Assembly (NCBI RefSeq): GCF_042684265.1
Contig: NZ_JBHULB010000007.1
Location: forward strand, 124,001-188,000
Reading direction: 5' to 3'
DNA: 64,000 nt
Source of the DNA: Croceitalea marina
GTDB lineage: Bacteria > Bacteroidota > Bacteroidia > Flavobacteriales > Flavobacteriaceae
The position numbers were made by a program, and so were the translations under genes. The notes beneath the pieces were generated by a model that did no database searches, was not told the DNA's origin, and saw nothing but the letters and a program-made list of their open reading frames with translations. Numbering within the stretch: the stretch's first letter is position 1; the number at the start of each line of letters is the position of its first letter. This document shows, in pieces, positions 16,386-25,605 of this stretch.

Positions 16386-19300
16386 TTTGTAGCTCTTTTT
16401 AATTGAAACTCGTGTTTCCAGCTAAATAAAACTGGCACAACAAATAGGGTTACTAAGGCAATGAGCATTCCTCCAAAAGATGGAATAGCCATTGGTATCA
16501 TTATATCACTACCACGACCTGTCGATGTGAGTACAGGCAGTAAAGCAAGAATGGTAGTTGCCGTTGTCATCAAACAAGGTCGAATACGTTTTTCCCCAGC
16601 TTCGACTACAGAAGCCCTTATTCCTTTTCTGTCTTTAGGTTTATTTTTGTCAAAGGTTTGCGTTAGATAAGTCGCCATTACTACACCATCATCTGTTGCA
16701 ATACCAAATAAGGCAATAAACCCTACCCATACGGCAACACTCAAGTTTATGGTATGCATTTGGAAAAGGTCTCGAAGGTTTTCTCCAAAGAAGCTAAAGT
16801 TTAAAAACCAGTCTTGTCCATAGAACCAAATCATTAAAAATCCACCGGCAAATGCAACTGCGATACCTGTAAATACCATTAATGATGTACCAACAGAACG
16901 GAACTGGAAATAGAGAATAAGAAATATTATTGCTAGTGCTAACGGCACAACCACAGACAGGGTTTTTTCAGCGCGCAATTGATTCTCATATGTACCAGTA
17001 AATAGGTAGTTAATTCCTTTGGGAACAATTAATTCGCCACTATCAATTTTTTCTTGAATGAGCGCTTGTGCATTTTCAACAACATCTACTTCAGCATATC
17101 CATCTAATTTGTCAAACAGGACATAGCCTACCAAAAATGTGTCCTCACTTTTAATAATCTGTGGACCCTGTTCGTAACGAATAGTAACCAGTTCACTTAA
17201 TGGAATTGGATTACCTTTTTCTACAGGCACATAAATATCTTTTAAATCACTTGGATTTGCACGTAGCTCTCTTGGATATCGTACACGTATACCATATCGC
17301 TCTCTACCCTCAACGGTTTGAGTTAGTACCATACCACCAACAGATACCTGAATGACTTGCTGTACCTGTTCTATGGAAATCCCATAACGTGCAAGCCGTT
17401 CTCTATCGATATCTAACAATAGATAAGGCTTCCCTACAATACGGTCTGCAAAAACAGCTTCATCCTTAACACCATCGGCTTGCTTGAGAATATCTTCTAA
17501 TTGTACTCCAAATGCTTCAATCTCATTTAAATCCTGTCCTTTTACCTTAATTCCCATTGGTGCTCGCATACCTGTTTGTAACATTACTAAGCGTGTTTCT
17601 ATGGGTTGCAGTTTAGGTGCAGAAGTAACTCCTGGTAGTTTAGTGACTTTTACAATCTCTTTCCAAATATCATCTGGGGATTCAATTTCAGGTCGCCAGT
17701 TTCTAAAATATTCTCCATCATCATCTGGTATAAGTTGTGAACGACGAACTGAAAATGGGTCTTTGGTTTTGGAAATGTCGTAGTCTGCCCCTTCATTGAT
17801 TTCGCTATTTGGGTTGACAACCAAGCTTCCATCTTTAAGTATAAAAAGCCCATCATTGTCTACTTTAAATCGTTGCCTGGCTCTTTTTTCATTTAGAATA
17901 TATTCCGACTTATACTGAATTACATTTTCATACATTGATAACGGTGCAGGGTCTAATGCCGATTCTGTTCGTCCAGATTTACCGACTACAGTTTCAATTT
18001 CTGGAATACTGGCTACTGCCATATCCAATTGCTGTAATACCCTTTTATTTTCTTCTACACCTGCGTGGGGCATTGATGTAGGCATTAAAAGGAAAGAACC
18101 TTCATTTAATGACGGCATAAATTCTTTACCTGTATTACGCATTATCATCACACCAAAAATTATGATTACTGTGGGAAGAGAAAGGAACAATAATTTATTG
18201 CGCAATGCCCAGTTTAAAATACGTACATAATAGCTTCTAAACAGCGTAAAAACACCTAAAAGTCCGAAGCATATTAAGCCTACGAATATTAAATTCCAAA
18301 GAATACTTCTATCTACTCCCAATGGTCTCCAATACTCGGCTAGTAAAAATATGATAGCGAAAGCCGATACAAATATGTTAATAGTATTGGCACGTTTTGA
18401 AGTTATTTTCTCTTTTAGTGAAAGAAAGCCAACGACACCAAATGCTATTAATATTAACCCAAGAGGATATCCAAAAATAATGGAAAGAACACCTAGAATA
18501 ATCATTGCTCCATTGAGCATATAACTAAAGGAAGTCTTAATGTTTCGCTTTTTAAACAAATATGCTGCAAAGGGTGGTATTAAAAACAAGGCTACAATTA
18601 GAGAAGCCGTTAATGCAGAGGTTTTGGTAAAAGCCAAGGGTCTAAATAATTTTCCTTCTGCACCAATCATCGTGAATACGGGAATAAAACTTATAATAGT
18701 GGTCATTACCGCTGTCAATATGGCTCCAGAGACTTCGGCAGTTGCATTATACACAACGGTATTCATTGGTAGGTTTTCATCATTTTCATCAATATGCCGC
18801 AGCACATTTTCGGATAGAATAACACCTACATCGACCATTGTACCAATAGCAATGGCAATACCTGATAAGGCCACAATGTTTGCATCTACATTAAATAGTT
18901 TCATTGAAATAAAAACCATTAATACAGCTACTGGTAACAGTCCTGAAATTAGCACAGAAGCTCTTAAATTGAATACCATTATTATTATCACGAAAATGGT
19001 AATCAAAATCTCTAACGTCAGTGCTTCATCAAGTGTACCCAAGGTTTCTTGGATAAGTTCAGTTCTATCATAAAAAGGAACGATGGTTAACTGCGACGTT
19101 CTACCATCACTTAACGTTTTTGAAGGTAGTCCCGAACTTAATTCACTTATTTTCTCTTTTACATTATTAATAACCGCCATAGGGTTTGCACCATATCGCG
19201 CCACAACTACTCCTCCTACAACTTCGGCACCTTCTTTATCTAAAAGTCCTCTCCTAGTTGCAGGACCGTGAGATACTTTTGCAATGTCTTTTAAACGTAT

Positions 19301-20119
19301 TGAAGTAAAATCTTCTGATGTAACTACTGCATTCTCCAAGTCGGAAATGGACTTGACATATCCTAAACCACGAATAAGATATTCTGCTTGATTGATTTCT
19401 AATGTTTGAGCTCCAACATCTCGATTACTTTGTTTAACTGCCTTTACAACTTCATTTAAACCAATTTTATATTGTTTCATCAACTCTGGGTTGACATCTA
19501 CTTGATATTCCAAAACGTAGCCACCAATAGATGCTACTTCAGAAACTCCACTTGCGGATGACAGCGCATATTTTACATAGAAATCCTGAATGCTACGCAA
19601 TTCTTGTAAATCCCAACCACCGGTAACATTTCCATTTTCGTCACGGCCTTCTAGGGTGTACCAATATATCTGTCCTAGACCTGTGGCATCAGGGCCAAGT
19701 GCAGGATTAACACCACTGGGTAGCAAACCTGCCGGCAATGAATTTAATTTTTCGAGAATACGACTTCGGCTCCAGTAGAACTCAATATCTTCTTCAAAAA
19801 TGATGTAGATACTGGAAAAGCCAAACATCGAAGAGCTACGTATGGTTTTAACTCCAGGAATTCCCAGAAGTGATGTGGTTAGTGGATAGGTAATTTGGTC
19901 CTCAATATCTTGAGGGGAACGACCATCCCATTTTGTAAATACAATTTGTTGGTTTTCACCTATATCGGGTATGGCGTCTACGGCTACAGGATTACGTGGT
20001 AAAGAACCAGTATTCCATTCAAAAGGTGCATTTACAACACCCCATGCCACGAATAAAGCTAGTAACAAAACAGCTACTAATTTATTTTCTATTAAAAATT
20101 TGATGCTTTTATTTAGCAT
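16382..20119 (-). CDS. cusA: CusA/CzcA-type heavy-metal RND efflux pump
   Basis: 1245 residues, about 200 longer than E. coli CusA. It has the RND layout: a first span, periplasmic porter domains, spans 2-6 with the proton-relay motif GIAIAIGTMVDVGV near 420-433, a second porter half, and a final bundle with GIATDDGVVM. Met-containing sites TSMPHAG (about 681-687) and MLQTGMRAPMGIKV agree with monovalent Cu/Ag export rather than Zn/Co export. Two insertions explain the length: an extra hydrophobic block at about 530-630 between the two halves, and an acidic periplasmic loop after residue 730. It pumps metal from periplasm or cytoplasm to the TolC channel, with the adaptor encoded at 6330-8132. 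Confidence 0.93.
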   Translation of the reverse strand: MLNKSIKFLIENKLVAVLLLALFVAWGVVNAPFEWNTGSLPRNPVAVDAIPDIGENQQIVFTKWDGRSPQDIEDQITYPLTTSLLGIPGVKTIRSSSMFGFSSIYIIFEEDIEFYWSRSRILEKLNSLPAGLLPSGVNPALGPDATGLGQIYWYTLEGRDENGNVTGGWDLQELRSIQDFYVKYALSSASGVSEVASIGGYVLEYQVDVNPELMKQYKIGLNEVVKAVKQSNRDVGAQTLEINQAEYLIRGLGYVKSISDLENAVVTSEDFTSIRLKDIAKVSHGPATRRGLLDKEGAEVVGGVVVARYGANPMAVINNVKEKISELSSGLPSKTLSDGRTSQLTIVPFYDRTELIQETLGTLDEALTLEILITIFVIIIMVFNLRASVLISGLLPVAVLMVFISMKLFNVDANIVALSGIAIAIGTMVDVGVILSENVLRHIDENDENLPMNTVVYNATAEVSGAILTAVMTTIISFIPVFTMIGAEGKLFRPLAFTKTSALTASLIVALFLIPPFAAYLFKKRNIKTSFSYMLNGAMIILGVLSIIFGYPLGLILIAFGVVGFLSLKEKITSKRANTINIFVSAFAIIFLLAEYWRPLGVDRSILWNLIFVGLICFGLLGVFTLFRSYYVRILNWALRNKLLFLSLPTVIIIFGVMIMRNTGKEFMPSLNEGSFLLMPTSMPHAGVEENKRVLQQLDMAVASIPEIETVVGKSGRTESALDPAPLSMYENVIQYKSEYILNEKRARQRFKVDNDGLFILKDGSLVVNPNSEINEGADYDISKTKDPFSVRRSQLIPDDDGEYFRNWRPEIESPDDIWKEIVKVTKLPGVTSAPKLQPIETRLVMLQTGMRAPMGIKVKGQDLNEIEAFGVQLEDILKQADGVKDEAVFADRIVGKPYLLLDIDRERLARYGISIEQVQQVIQVSVGGMVLTQTVEGRERYGIRVRYPRELRANPSDLKDIYVPVEKGNPIPLSELVTIRYEQGPQIIKSEDTFLVGYVLFDKLDGYAEVDVVENAQALIQEKIDSGELIVPKGINYLFTGTYENQLRAEKTLSVVVPLALAIIFLILYFQFRSVGTSLMVFTGIAVAFAGGFLMIWFYGQDWFLNFSFFGENLRDLFQMHTINLSVAVWVGFIALFGIATDDGVVMATYLTQTFDKNKPKDRKGIRASVVEAGEKRIRPCLMTTATTILALLPVLTSTGRGSDIMIPMAIPSFGGMLIALVTLFVVPVLFSWKHEFQLKRATK

Positions 20120-20177
20120 AAAAATGAGTTTTTAAGTAGTTATAATTTTTGTTTTAAAAAACAAAAGACAAGCAGTT

Positions 20178-20204
20178 TAGTCCAAACAATTTAATGTTGG
20201 ACTA
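20178..20204. promoter_or_regulatory. Dyad in front of the cusA transcript
   Basis: A 9-bp inverted repeat TAGTCCAA(A)C...GTTGGACTA surrounds an 8-base centre, 60-85 bp upstream of the cusA start and just after the HYC_CC_PP gene. It is not followed by a T-run in either direction, so a regulator operator is more likely than a terminator. A clear promoter motif is not visible here. Confidence 0.4.
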
Positions 20205-20224
20205 CAGTACTAATTACTTAAAAA

Positions 20225-20644
20225 TCAAATAAGGAAGGTTTGGTCTAAAACTTGAACGTCCCTGACCAAGGGAGGAGGAGAATAATCTCTAAAAGAAGTG
20301 TTTTCTGTTTGTTGTTCAGTAAACAGATTTATGTATGAATAGATGAAAGTAGCAACCAATAACTGTTGTTCCTTATCTAATTTATCGAAAGAAATTTTTA
20401 AATTATCTTGCCTATCAACAACCAACTGCTCATCACTACAACAGTTTTTTTTGTTAATAAGGTCACATTCTTTTGAAGATGGTTTCTGCTGAACTTCCAT
20501 ACCACAAGATTCAACTGAACCAAACACAGAAGAATCCACTAAAACATCGCCACAATAATGACTCTCAATAGTGAAAGACAATGTTGAGACAAACACTAAA
20601 AGTGCCATGCAAAAAGATGATATTTTGAAAAGAATTTTCTTCAT
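20225..20644 (-). CDS. HYC_CC_PP family exported protein
   Basis: 139 residues. A signal peptide is followed by the three hallmarks that name the family: SHYCGDVL (about residues 28-35), a KNCCSD pair near 67-72, and YSPPPLVRDV near 121-130. Proteins of this family are frequent ahead of copper efflux genes in flavobacteria. The conserved His/Cys residues suggest periplasmic metal binding, but no activity is known. It lies 105 bp upstream of cusA on the same strand and is the first gene of the AT-rich leftward region. Confidence 0.85.
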   Translation of the reverse strand: MKKILFKISSFCMALLVFVSTLSFTIESHYCGDVLVDSSVFGSVESCGMEVQQKPSSKECDLINKKNCCSDEQLVVDRQDNLKISFDKLDKEQQLLVATFIYSYINLFTEQQTENTSFRDYSPPPLVRDVQVLDQTFLI

Positions 20645-20720
20645 TCCAACAACAAAACTACAAAAATTTTAACACGAAAACTTTGTTTAACATAATTTTA
20701 GAGGCAGAAAAAAGATCATA

Positions 20721-21164
20721 TCACTGCTTTTTTTGTACAGATCCACTGATGTTCAATATAAATTCCACAAGATCCCTGATTTCTTCCGGAGGGTTTCCAT
20801 GGTCAAAGCCAGACGATTCATAAGCCTGCTTTTTTAAGGAAATTTTCAGTTTGGCATGGGCAGCGCCATCAGCCAACCTTTTATCCGATGGAGCCTTTAA
20901 GTAGGGTATTCCTTTCAAAGGTAAATCTTCCAACAATTTAGCCAATCTTGCCCGTAGTTCATCCTTGATCTCCAAGCTATCGGCAGTCTTGCTGTTTCGT
21001 GAGCTGTGATAGATAAATATTTTTTCCTTGACCACTATCCTTTTGAACATCCCTCTGGTAAGGGTCCGATATTCGATAATATAATCATCAAGTCCCTCCT
21101 GTGAAAACAGGGAAAAGTTTAAAAAAAACAGCAGAAATAGGACTTTGCCAATTTTCGAGATCAT
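20721..21164 (-). CDS. Secreted protein of unknown function
   Basis: 147 residues from ATG 21164, chosen because it gives a good signal peptide (MISKIGKVLFLLFFLNFSLF); the longer frame begins with 27 residues that look non-coding. The mature part starts QEGLDDYIIEYRTLTRGMF and later has DHGNPPEEIRDLVEFIL near the end. I recognise no family or motif. Its base composition is like the following region rather than the AT-rich copper island. It is divergent from the FecA-like TonB receptor gene (191 bp apart), so they could share regulation. Confidence 0.65.
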   Translation of the reverse strand: MISKIGKVLFLLFFLNFSLFSQEGLDDYIIEYRTLTRGMFKRIVVKEKIFIYHSSRNSKTADSLEIKDELRARLAKLLEDLPLKGIPYLKAPSDKRLADGAAHAKLKISLKKQAYESSGFDHGNPPEEIRDLVEFILNISGSVQKKQ

Positions 21165-21290
21165 TATGTGTTTTTGTTTTTCAAAGATAACCATACTAGA
21201 ACCACGGAAATTATGATATTGCTCATAGTAGCAAGGTAGCGGCATCGGGAAAAATAATCTGAAATATTATTTAGAATCCTTCTTAATTAT

Positions 21291-21321
21291 TTTGCGACTT
21301 GGGAAAACATGCCTAGGTTTG
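21291..21321 (+). promoter_or_regulatory. Bacteroidota-type promoter for the FecA-like receptor gene
   Basis: TTTG at 21291-21294 and TAGGTTTG at 21314-21321, 19 bp apart, match the Bacteroidota housekeeping consensus (-33 TTTG, -7 TAnnTTTG). The -7 box ends 34 bp before the ATG of the TonB receptor gene. Confidence 0.65.
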
Positions 21322-21355
21322 TACTCTATTTTTATCAAATCTAAATAAATATTAT

Positions 21356-23590
21356 ATGAGAAATTACTTGTTCTCGGCCATTGCGGCGGTACTGGTAGCG
21401 CATACCGGCCTTTCTCAACAGAATGAAACCGAAAAAGATTCGGCAACTGCAAAAATTGAGGTGCTCAATGAGGTGGTGGTCAGCGGCAGCGTAATCTTAG
21501 GGAGTGAATTCGAGGCGAGGAATAGGACCGGATCGGCGCAATTTATTTCGGAAAAGGAATTGAAAAGATTTGGTTACACCGACATCAATCGAACGTTGAA
21601 AAGAATTCCGGGGGTCAATATATATGAGGAGGATGGCTTCGGTCTACGGCCCAATATCAGCCTAAGGGGCACCTCCCCGGAAAGGAGCGCAAAAATTAAC
21701 CTGATGGAAGATGGGGTCCTGATCGCCCCTGCACCGTATAGTGCCCCTGCGGCCTACTACTTTCCTACTTTGGGCAGAATGCAGGCCGTGGAAATTTTAA
21801 AGGGAAGCAGTCAGATCCAATACGGCCCGAATACAACGGGCGGGGCGATCAATATGGTTTCTGCACGGATTCCCGATCAATTTGGGGGTAAGGTCTCCCT
21901 ATCGGCCGGCAATTATAATTCAAGGAACGCCCAAGTTATTGTCGGCAATGATTTCGGAAATTTTGGATTCGTAAGTGAGTATTACAATTATAATTCCGAT
22001 GGTTTCAAAAACCTCGATGGGGGAGGCAATACTGGTTTTGATAAATCCGACTATTTGGCAAAATTCAGAATAAATACGGATGAAGATGCCAAAATCTACC
22101 AAGCGCTTCTGTTTAAAATTCAATTTTCAGAGGAAAAGGCCAATGAAACCTATTTGGGCCTGACGGATACCGATTTTAATGAAGATCCATATCGAAGATA
22201 TAGGGCATCTTCAGAGGACGTTATGGATACGGAGCACCGGCAGTATCAATTGACCCATTTTCTTAAATTTTCGCCTGCACTCAGTTTCAGTACCACTGGA
22301 TACGTGAACAAGTTTAAACGTAATTGGTATAAACTGGACGATGTCAACCTAGGGGAGCGTGTTGGAATAAATGAGGTACTCTCAGACCCTGGCACATATG
22401 ATATGGAATACAGTGCATTGCTGGGAAATACGGATACGGTAGCTGACGTGTTTGGAATAAAGGCCAATAACAGGGCTTACAATTCCAAGGGCATACAGTC
22501 CATTGCCAGGATGCGTTGGGGCACGGATTGGCTGCAAAGCCTGGAATTGGGGATTAGGTACCACGTAGATGAGGAAGATAGATTCCAATGGGTGGACAGG
22601 TATGCCTTCTCCAATAATGAACTTATACGGACAACAGTGGGGGTCAAGGGAGCCAATGCAAATAGAATCAGCAACGCGAAAGCATTTGCGGCTCATACCT
22701 TGTACAAACTAAATATTGGCAGGTTTACCTTAACTCCCGGGCTTCGTTACGAGAAAATAACCATGGAGAGAATGGATTATGGAACAGATGATACTAGTAG
22801 ATTGGGCACGGAGCTTTCCGAGCGATCCAACAGGGTGGATGTTTGGATTCCGGGAGTGGGGGCAAATTATACCCTTTCCAATAACCTATCGGTTTTCGGC
22901 GGGGTACACAAAGGATTTTCTCCCCCTGGAAACATCGATGGCCAGGATGCCGAAAAAAGCATAAATTACGAACTGGGGACCCGTTTTAACCATAAGGGAA
23001 TTCGCGGCGAGGTCGTCCTATATTATAATGATTACCAAAACCTATTGGGCAGTGACCTTGCCGCTAGCGGGGGCACGGGCAGTCTGGATCAGTTTAATGC
23101 CGGAGCTGTAAGGGTCAGTGGAGCGGAACTGCTATTGGGTTACAATCTCCTGAAGAATACCTCCGAAAAATTCGGCCTACCCATATCCTTTACCTATACC
23201 TTGACGGATACCGAATTTCTAAGCTCTTTTGAAAGTGATAATGACATCTTTGGTGCGGTCACGGCAGGGGATGAAATACCCTATATAGCCAAAAACCAAT
23301 TCAATTTGAACCTAGGGCTGGAACATGAGAAATTTGCCCTTGATGTGGGGGCACGTTACACGGATGCTTTCAGGACACTGGCGGGAACAGGTGCGATTCC
23401 GTCAAACCTAAAGGTGGAGTCGAATTTTGTTATCGATATGTCGGCGCGATATTTCTACAACAAACACTTTGTAATTTCCACTAATGTCATAAACCTGTTG
23501 GATGAAGTTTACGCAGTATCAAGAGTTCCTGCGGGCTTAAGACCGGGGCATCCTTTTGGCATCAACTTTTCAGTAGCGTACAATTTTTAA
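21356..23590 (+). CDS. FecA-like TonB-dependent receptor
   Basis: 744 residues. The signal peptide ends near TGLSQ. A TonB-box-like segment (VLNEVVVSG, about 36-44) and a plug (RIPGVNIYEEDGFG, LRGTSPERSAKINLMEDGV) precede a barrel ending in VAYNF. There is no carboxypeptidase-like or STN N-domain. The plug resembles the Fe(III)-dicitrate/siderophore receptor group, so iron chelate import is the most likely role, but the ligand cannot be read from sequence. It is preceded by a clear promoter, stands alone and converges on the ECF sigma gene 53 bp downstream. No signalling domain is present, so the nearby sigma factor is unlikely to be directly coupled to it. Confidence 0.85.
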   Translation: MRNYLFSAIAAVLVAHTGLSQQNETEKDSATAKIEVLNEVVVSGSVILGSEFEARNRTGSAQFISEKELKRFGYTDINRTLKRIPGVNIYEEDGFGLRPNISLRGTSPERSAKINLMEDGVLIAPAPYSAPAAYYFPTLGRMQAVEILKGSSQIQYGPNTTGGAINMVSARIPDQFGGKVSLSAGNYNSRNAQVIVGNDFGNFGFVSEYYNYNSDGFKNLDGGGNTGFDKSDYLAKFRINTDEDAKIYQALLFKIQFSEEKANETYLGLTDTDFNEDPYRRYRASSEDVMDTEHRQYQLTHFLKFSPALSFSTTGYVNKFKRNWYKLDDVNLGERVGINEVLSDPGTYDMEYSALLGNTDTVADVFGIKANNRAYNSKGIQSIARMRWGTDWLQSLELGIRYHVDEEDRFQWVDRYAFSNNELIRTTVGVKGANANRISNAKAFAAHTLYKLNIGRFTLTPGLRYEKITMERMDYGTDDTSRLGTELSERSNRVDVWIPGVGANYTLSNNLSVFGGVHKGFSPPGNIDGQDAEKSINYELGTRFNHKGIRGEVVLYYNDYQNLLGSDLAASGGTGSLDQFNAGAVRVSGAELLLGYNLLKNTSEKFGLPISFTYTLTDTEFLSSFESDNDIFGAVTAGDEIPYIAKNQFNLNLGLEHEKFALDVGARYTDAFRTLAGTGAIPSNLKVESNFVIDMSARYFYNKHFVISTNVINLLDEVYAVSRVPAGLRPGHPFGINFSVAYNF

Positions 23591-23643
23591 AAAATGGAAG
23601 ATTCAATCTGAATGCGTAATAGTACAAAATGTCCATAATTGTT

Positions 23644-24234
23644 TTAGTTCTGTCCCAAATGACGAAAAAGCATGAATAATACTGAAAACTTTTCTCTCAA
23701 TTTCTCCTTCAGTATTTTAATCGCTTTTGTAAGATGCCCTTCTACCGTTTTAAGGGAAACGCCCAGGTAATCTGCAATTTCATTATTGGTCAATCCTTCC
23801 TTTTTGCTCAACAAAAATACTTTGGAGCATTTTTTAGGGAGATTCAGAATCTCCCTATCAATGATTTCCATTTTGCGCCTTAAAATTTCCTGGTTTTCTG
23901 ACCAGACAACAGAATCGAGTGTCTCAACAAAAGCGGTTTCCAATAAATAAGTCTCTTTCCTGTATTTTTTTACGTGGTCTAGGAACTTGTTGCGAACAGA
24001 TTTGTACAGCCATCCCTTAATCACCACTCCATCGCTTAACTTGTCCCTTTTTTTCCATAACGTAAAAAATGTTTCTTGGGTAAGGTCCTTTGCCAAAGTG
24101 TCATCACGACCTAAACTTTTGGCATACCAATAGACTTCTTTGTAGTACAGATCAATGACCGTCCTAAATGCCGCTTTGTCCCCATTTCGGATTGCATTGA
24201 CATCAACATTTATATTACGATCATTTGAATTCAT
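23644..24234 (-). CDS. ECF RNA polymerase sigma factor (FecI-like)
   Basis: 196 residues with sigma region 2 (LAKDLTQETFFTLWKKRDKL, about 43-62) and region 4 (SKKEGLTNNEIADYLGVSLKT, about 140-165). It belongs to the Bacteroidota ECF group that works with FecR anti-sigma factors and SusC-type transducers. The gene points away from fecR (116 bp between starts) instead of preceding it in one operon. I infer that it activates the fecR-susC-susD genes to its right. A TAATTTTG element (24258-24265, leftward) may be its -7 box. Confidence 0.9.
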   Translation of the reverse strand: MNSNDRNINVDVNAIRNGDKAAFRTVIDLYYKEVYWYAKSLGRDDTLAKDLTQETFFTLWKKRDKLSDGVVIKGWLYKSVRNKFLDHVKKYRKETYLLETAFVETLDSVVWSENQEILRRKMEIIDREILNLPKKCSKVFLLSKKEGLTNNEIADYLGVSLKTVEGHLTKAIKILKEKLREKFSVLFMLFRHLGQN

Positions 24235-24349
24235 AAACTATTTTAACAAAAATTTATCAAAATTATAGGTAAATGTAAATAAAAAGCGAGGGTATTGTAA
24301 AGTTCGGTCGTTTGGTTAGTATGCATTGGCATTATCTTAATATTTCACA

Positions 24350-25504
24350 ATGAAAAAAAGGAATATCAAAACCATCGTTCATAAATTCCTGGGCAATACC
24401 GCCACTGTTGAGGAAATTGAATTTTTGACGAAATGGGTTAATAACAACAAGGCCAGCTTTCAAGAAGAGATCAAACTGCACCATCTCGTTACAGGGCTTT
24501 TTGAGGAAGAAAAAGCGGAACGCCTGAAAAGGGACTTGTTGGACAATATTGAACAGTTCGAGATCAAGGAAAGAAGAATTCGAAGGTTCAATGTACTGAA
24601 ATATGCCGCTGTCTTCATAGGTATTGTTACGGTCGGCACTTTATTTTATTTGGGGGGAATTGCGGATAAAGATTTACCCCAAAAGCAAATCACCATTACT
24701 TTGGGTGATGGATCCACCAAGGAAATTTTGGAAGCCAAAACTTCGGAAGTGGTCTCCAGCTCCGGCACGTATGTGGCCGAGCAGGAAGGAAGTAAAATCA
24801 TTTACAAAAAAAAATCGGCGAAAACCCTGAAAAACTCAGGGCCGTTGGTCTACAATACTTTGGAAGTCCCCTATGGTAAGAAATTCCAGATAGTATTGTC
24901 TGATGGTACCGAGGTATACTTAAACTCAGGATCATCCTTGACATATCCCGTGGCTTTTTATGATGAAGGACCTCGGAACGTGGTCTTAAGGGGGGAGGCT
25001 TACTTTACTGTCAAGTCAGACTCCTTGAGGCCTTTCTCGGTGGACGCCGGTTTATTGGACACCCGGGTTTTGGGCACCGAATTTAATATCTCCAATTACC
25101 CCAACGATGAATATTCCAAGGTTGTTCTCGTGGAAGGTAGTCTATCGGTGAACAAAGACAAAAATTCTGATGAAGAGGCTATTGTTTTAAGGCCAGATCA
25201 AATGGCCTCCTATAGTTTCTCTGATAAGGAACTGGCTAAAACAAATGTTGATGTAAGCAGTCACATTGCATGGAAGGATGGTATCTTATTGTTTAAAAAC
25301 GAGGACTTTTATCGAATCACCAAAAAGCTTGAAAGGCACTATAACATAAAGATTGATTTCAACGACGTAGAAGTGGGGAAAGAGCGGTACACCGGAAGGT
25401 TTAAAACGGAGACTATTCAAGAAATATTACAAGCGTTTCAACGTATAAAAGATTTTGATTTCGCAATAAAGGACAAAGAAGTAATCATTAACCCTAAAAG
25501 ATAA
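24350..25504 (+). CDS. FecR-family anti-sigma regulator
   Basis: 384 residues. There is a cytoplasmic N-terminal part (about 1-80), one membrane span (about 85-105, YAAVFIGIVTVGTLFYLGG), a FecR domain (about 170-270, YGKKFQIVLSDGTEVYLNSG, then RGEAYFTVK) and the DUF4974 C-terminus (FYRITKKLERHYNIKIDF). It relays the signal from a TonB-linked SusC protein in the outer membrane to the sigma factor. It is divergent from the sigma gene and 101 bp upstream of the susC-like gene that carries the matching STN domain. Confidence 0.92.
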   Translation: MKKRNIKTIVHKFLGNTATVEEIEFLTKWVNNNKASFQEEIKLHHLVTGLFEEEKAERLKRDLLDNIEQFEIKERRIRRFNVLKYAAVFIGIVTVGTLFYLGGIADKDLPQKQITITLGDGSTKEILEAKTSEVVSSSGTYVAEQEGSKIIYKKKSAKTLKNSGPLVYNTLEVPYGKKFQIVLSDGTEVYLNSGSSLTYPVAFYDEGPRNVVLRGEAYFTVKSDSLRPFSVDAGLLDTRVLGTEFNISNYPNDEYSKVVLVEGSLSVNKDKNSDEEAIVLRPDQMASYSFSDKELAKTNVDVSSHIAWKDGILLFKNEDFYRITKKLERHYNIKIDFNDVEVGKERYTGRFKTETIQEILQAFQRIKDFDFAIKDKEVIINPKR

Positions 25505-25524
25505 AAGTATGAAATAAACAAAAG

Positions 25525-25554
25525 AATCAGGGACTGCTCTAACAATCCCCGAAT
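25525..25554 (+). promoter_or_regulatory. Leader stem-loop ahead of the first susC
   Basis: An imperfect stem (25525-25536 with 25543-25554) closes a six-base loop CTCTAA flanked by TG and CA, between fecR and susC. A stem-loop with the same loop frame (TG-CGCCAA-CA) occupies the same place in the second module (35213-35240). No T-run follows, so it is unlikely to be a simple terminator. Confidence 0.5.
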
Positions 25555-25605
25555 TCCAAACAAACTTAAAAACTGATTGACCAATTTCTAAATTTTTACA
25601 AAAAT

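Noticed and set aside
12847..20119. A classical two-component CusRS system next to cusA
   Set aside because: No histidine kinase or response regulator frame is present on either strand in this region; the only regulators seen are the AraC-type genes.
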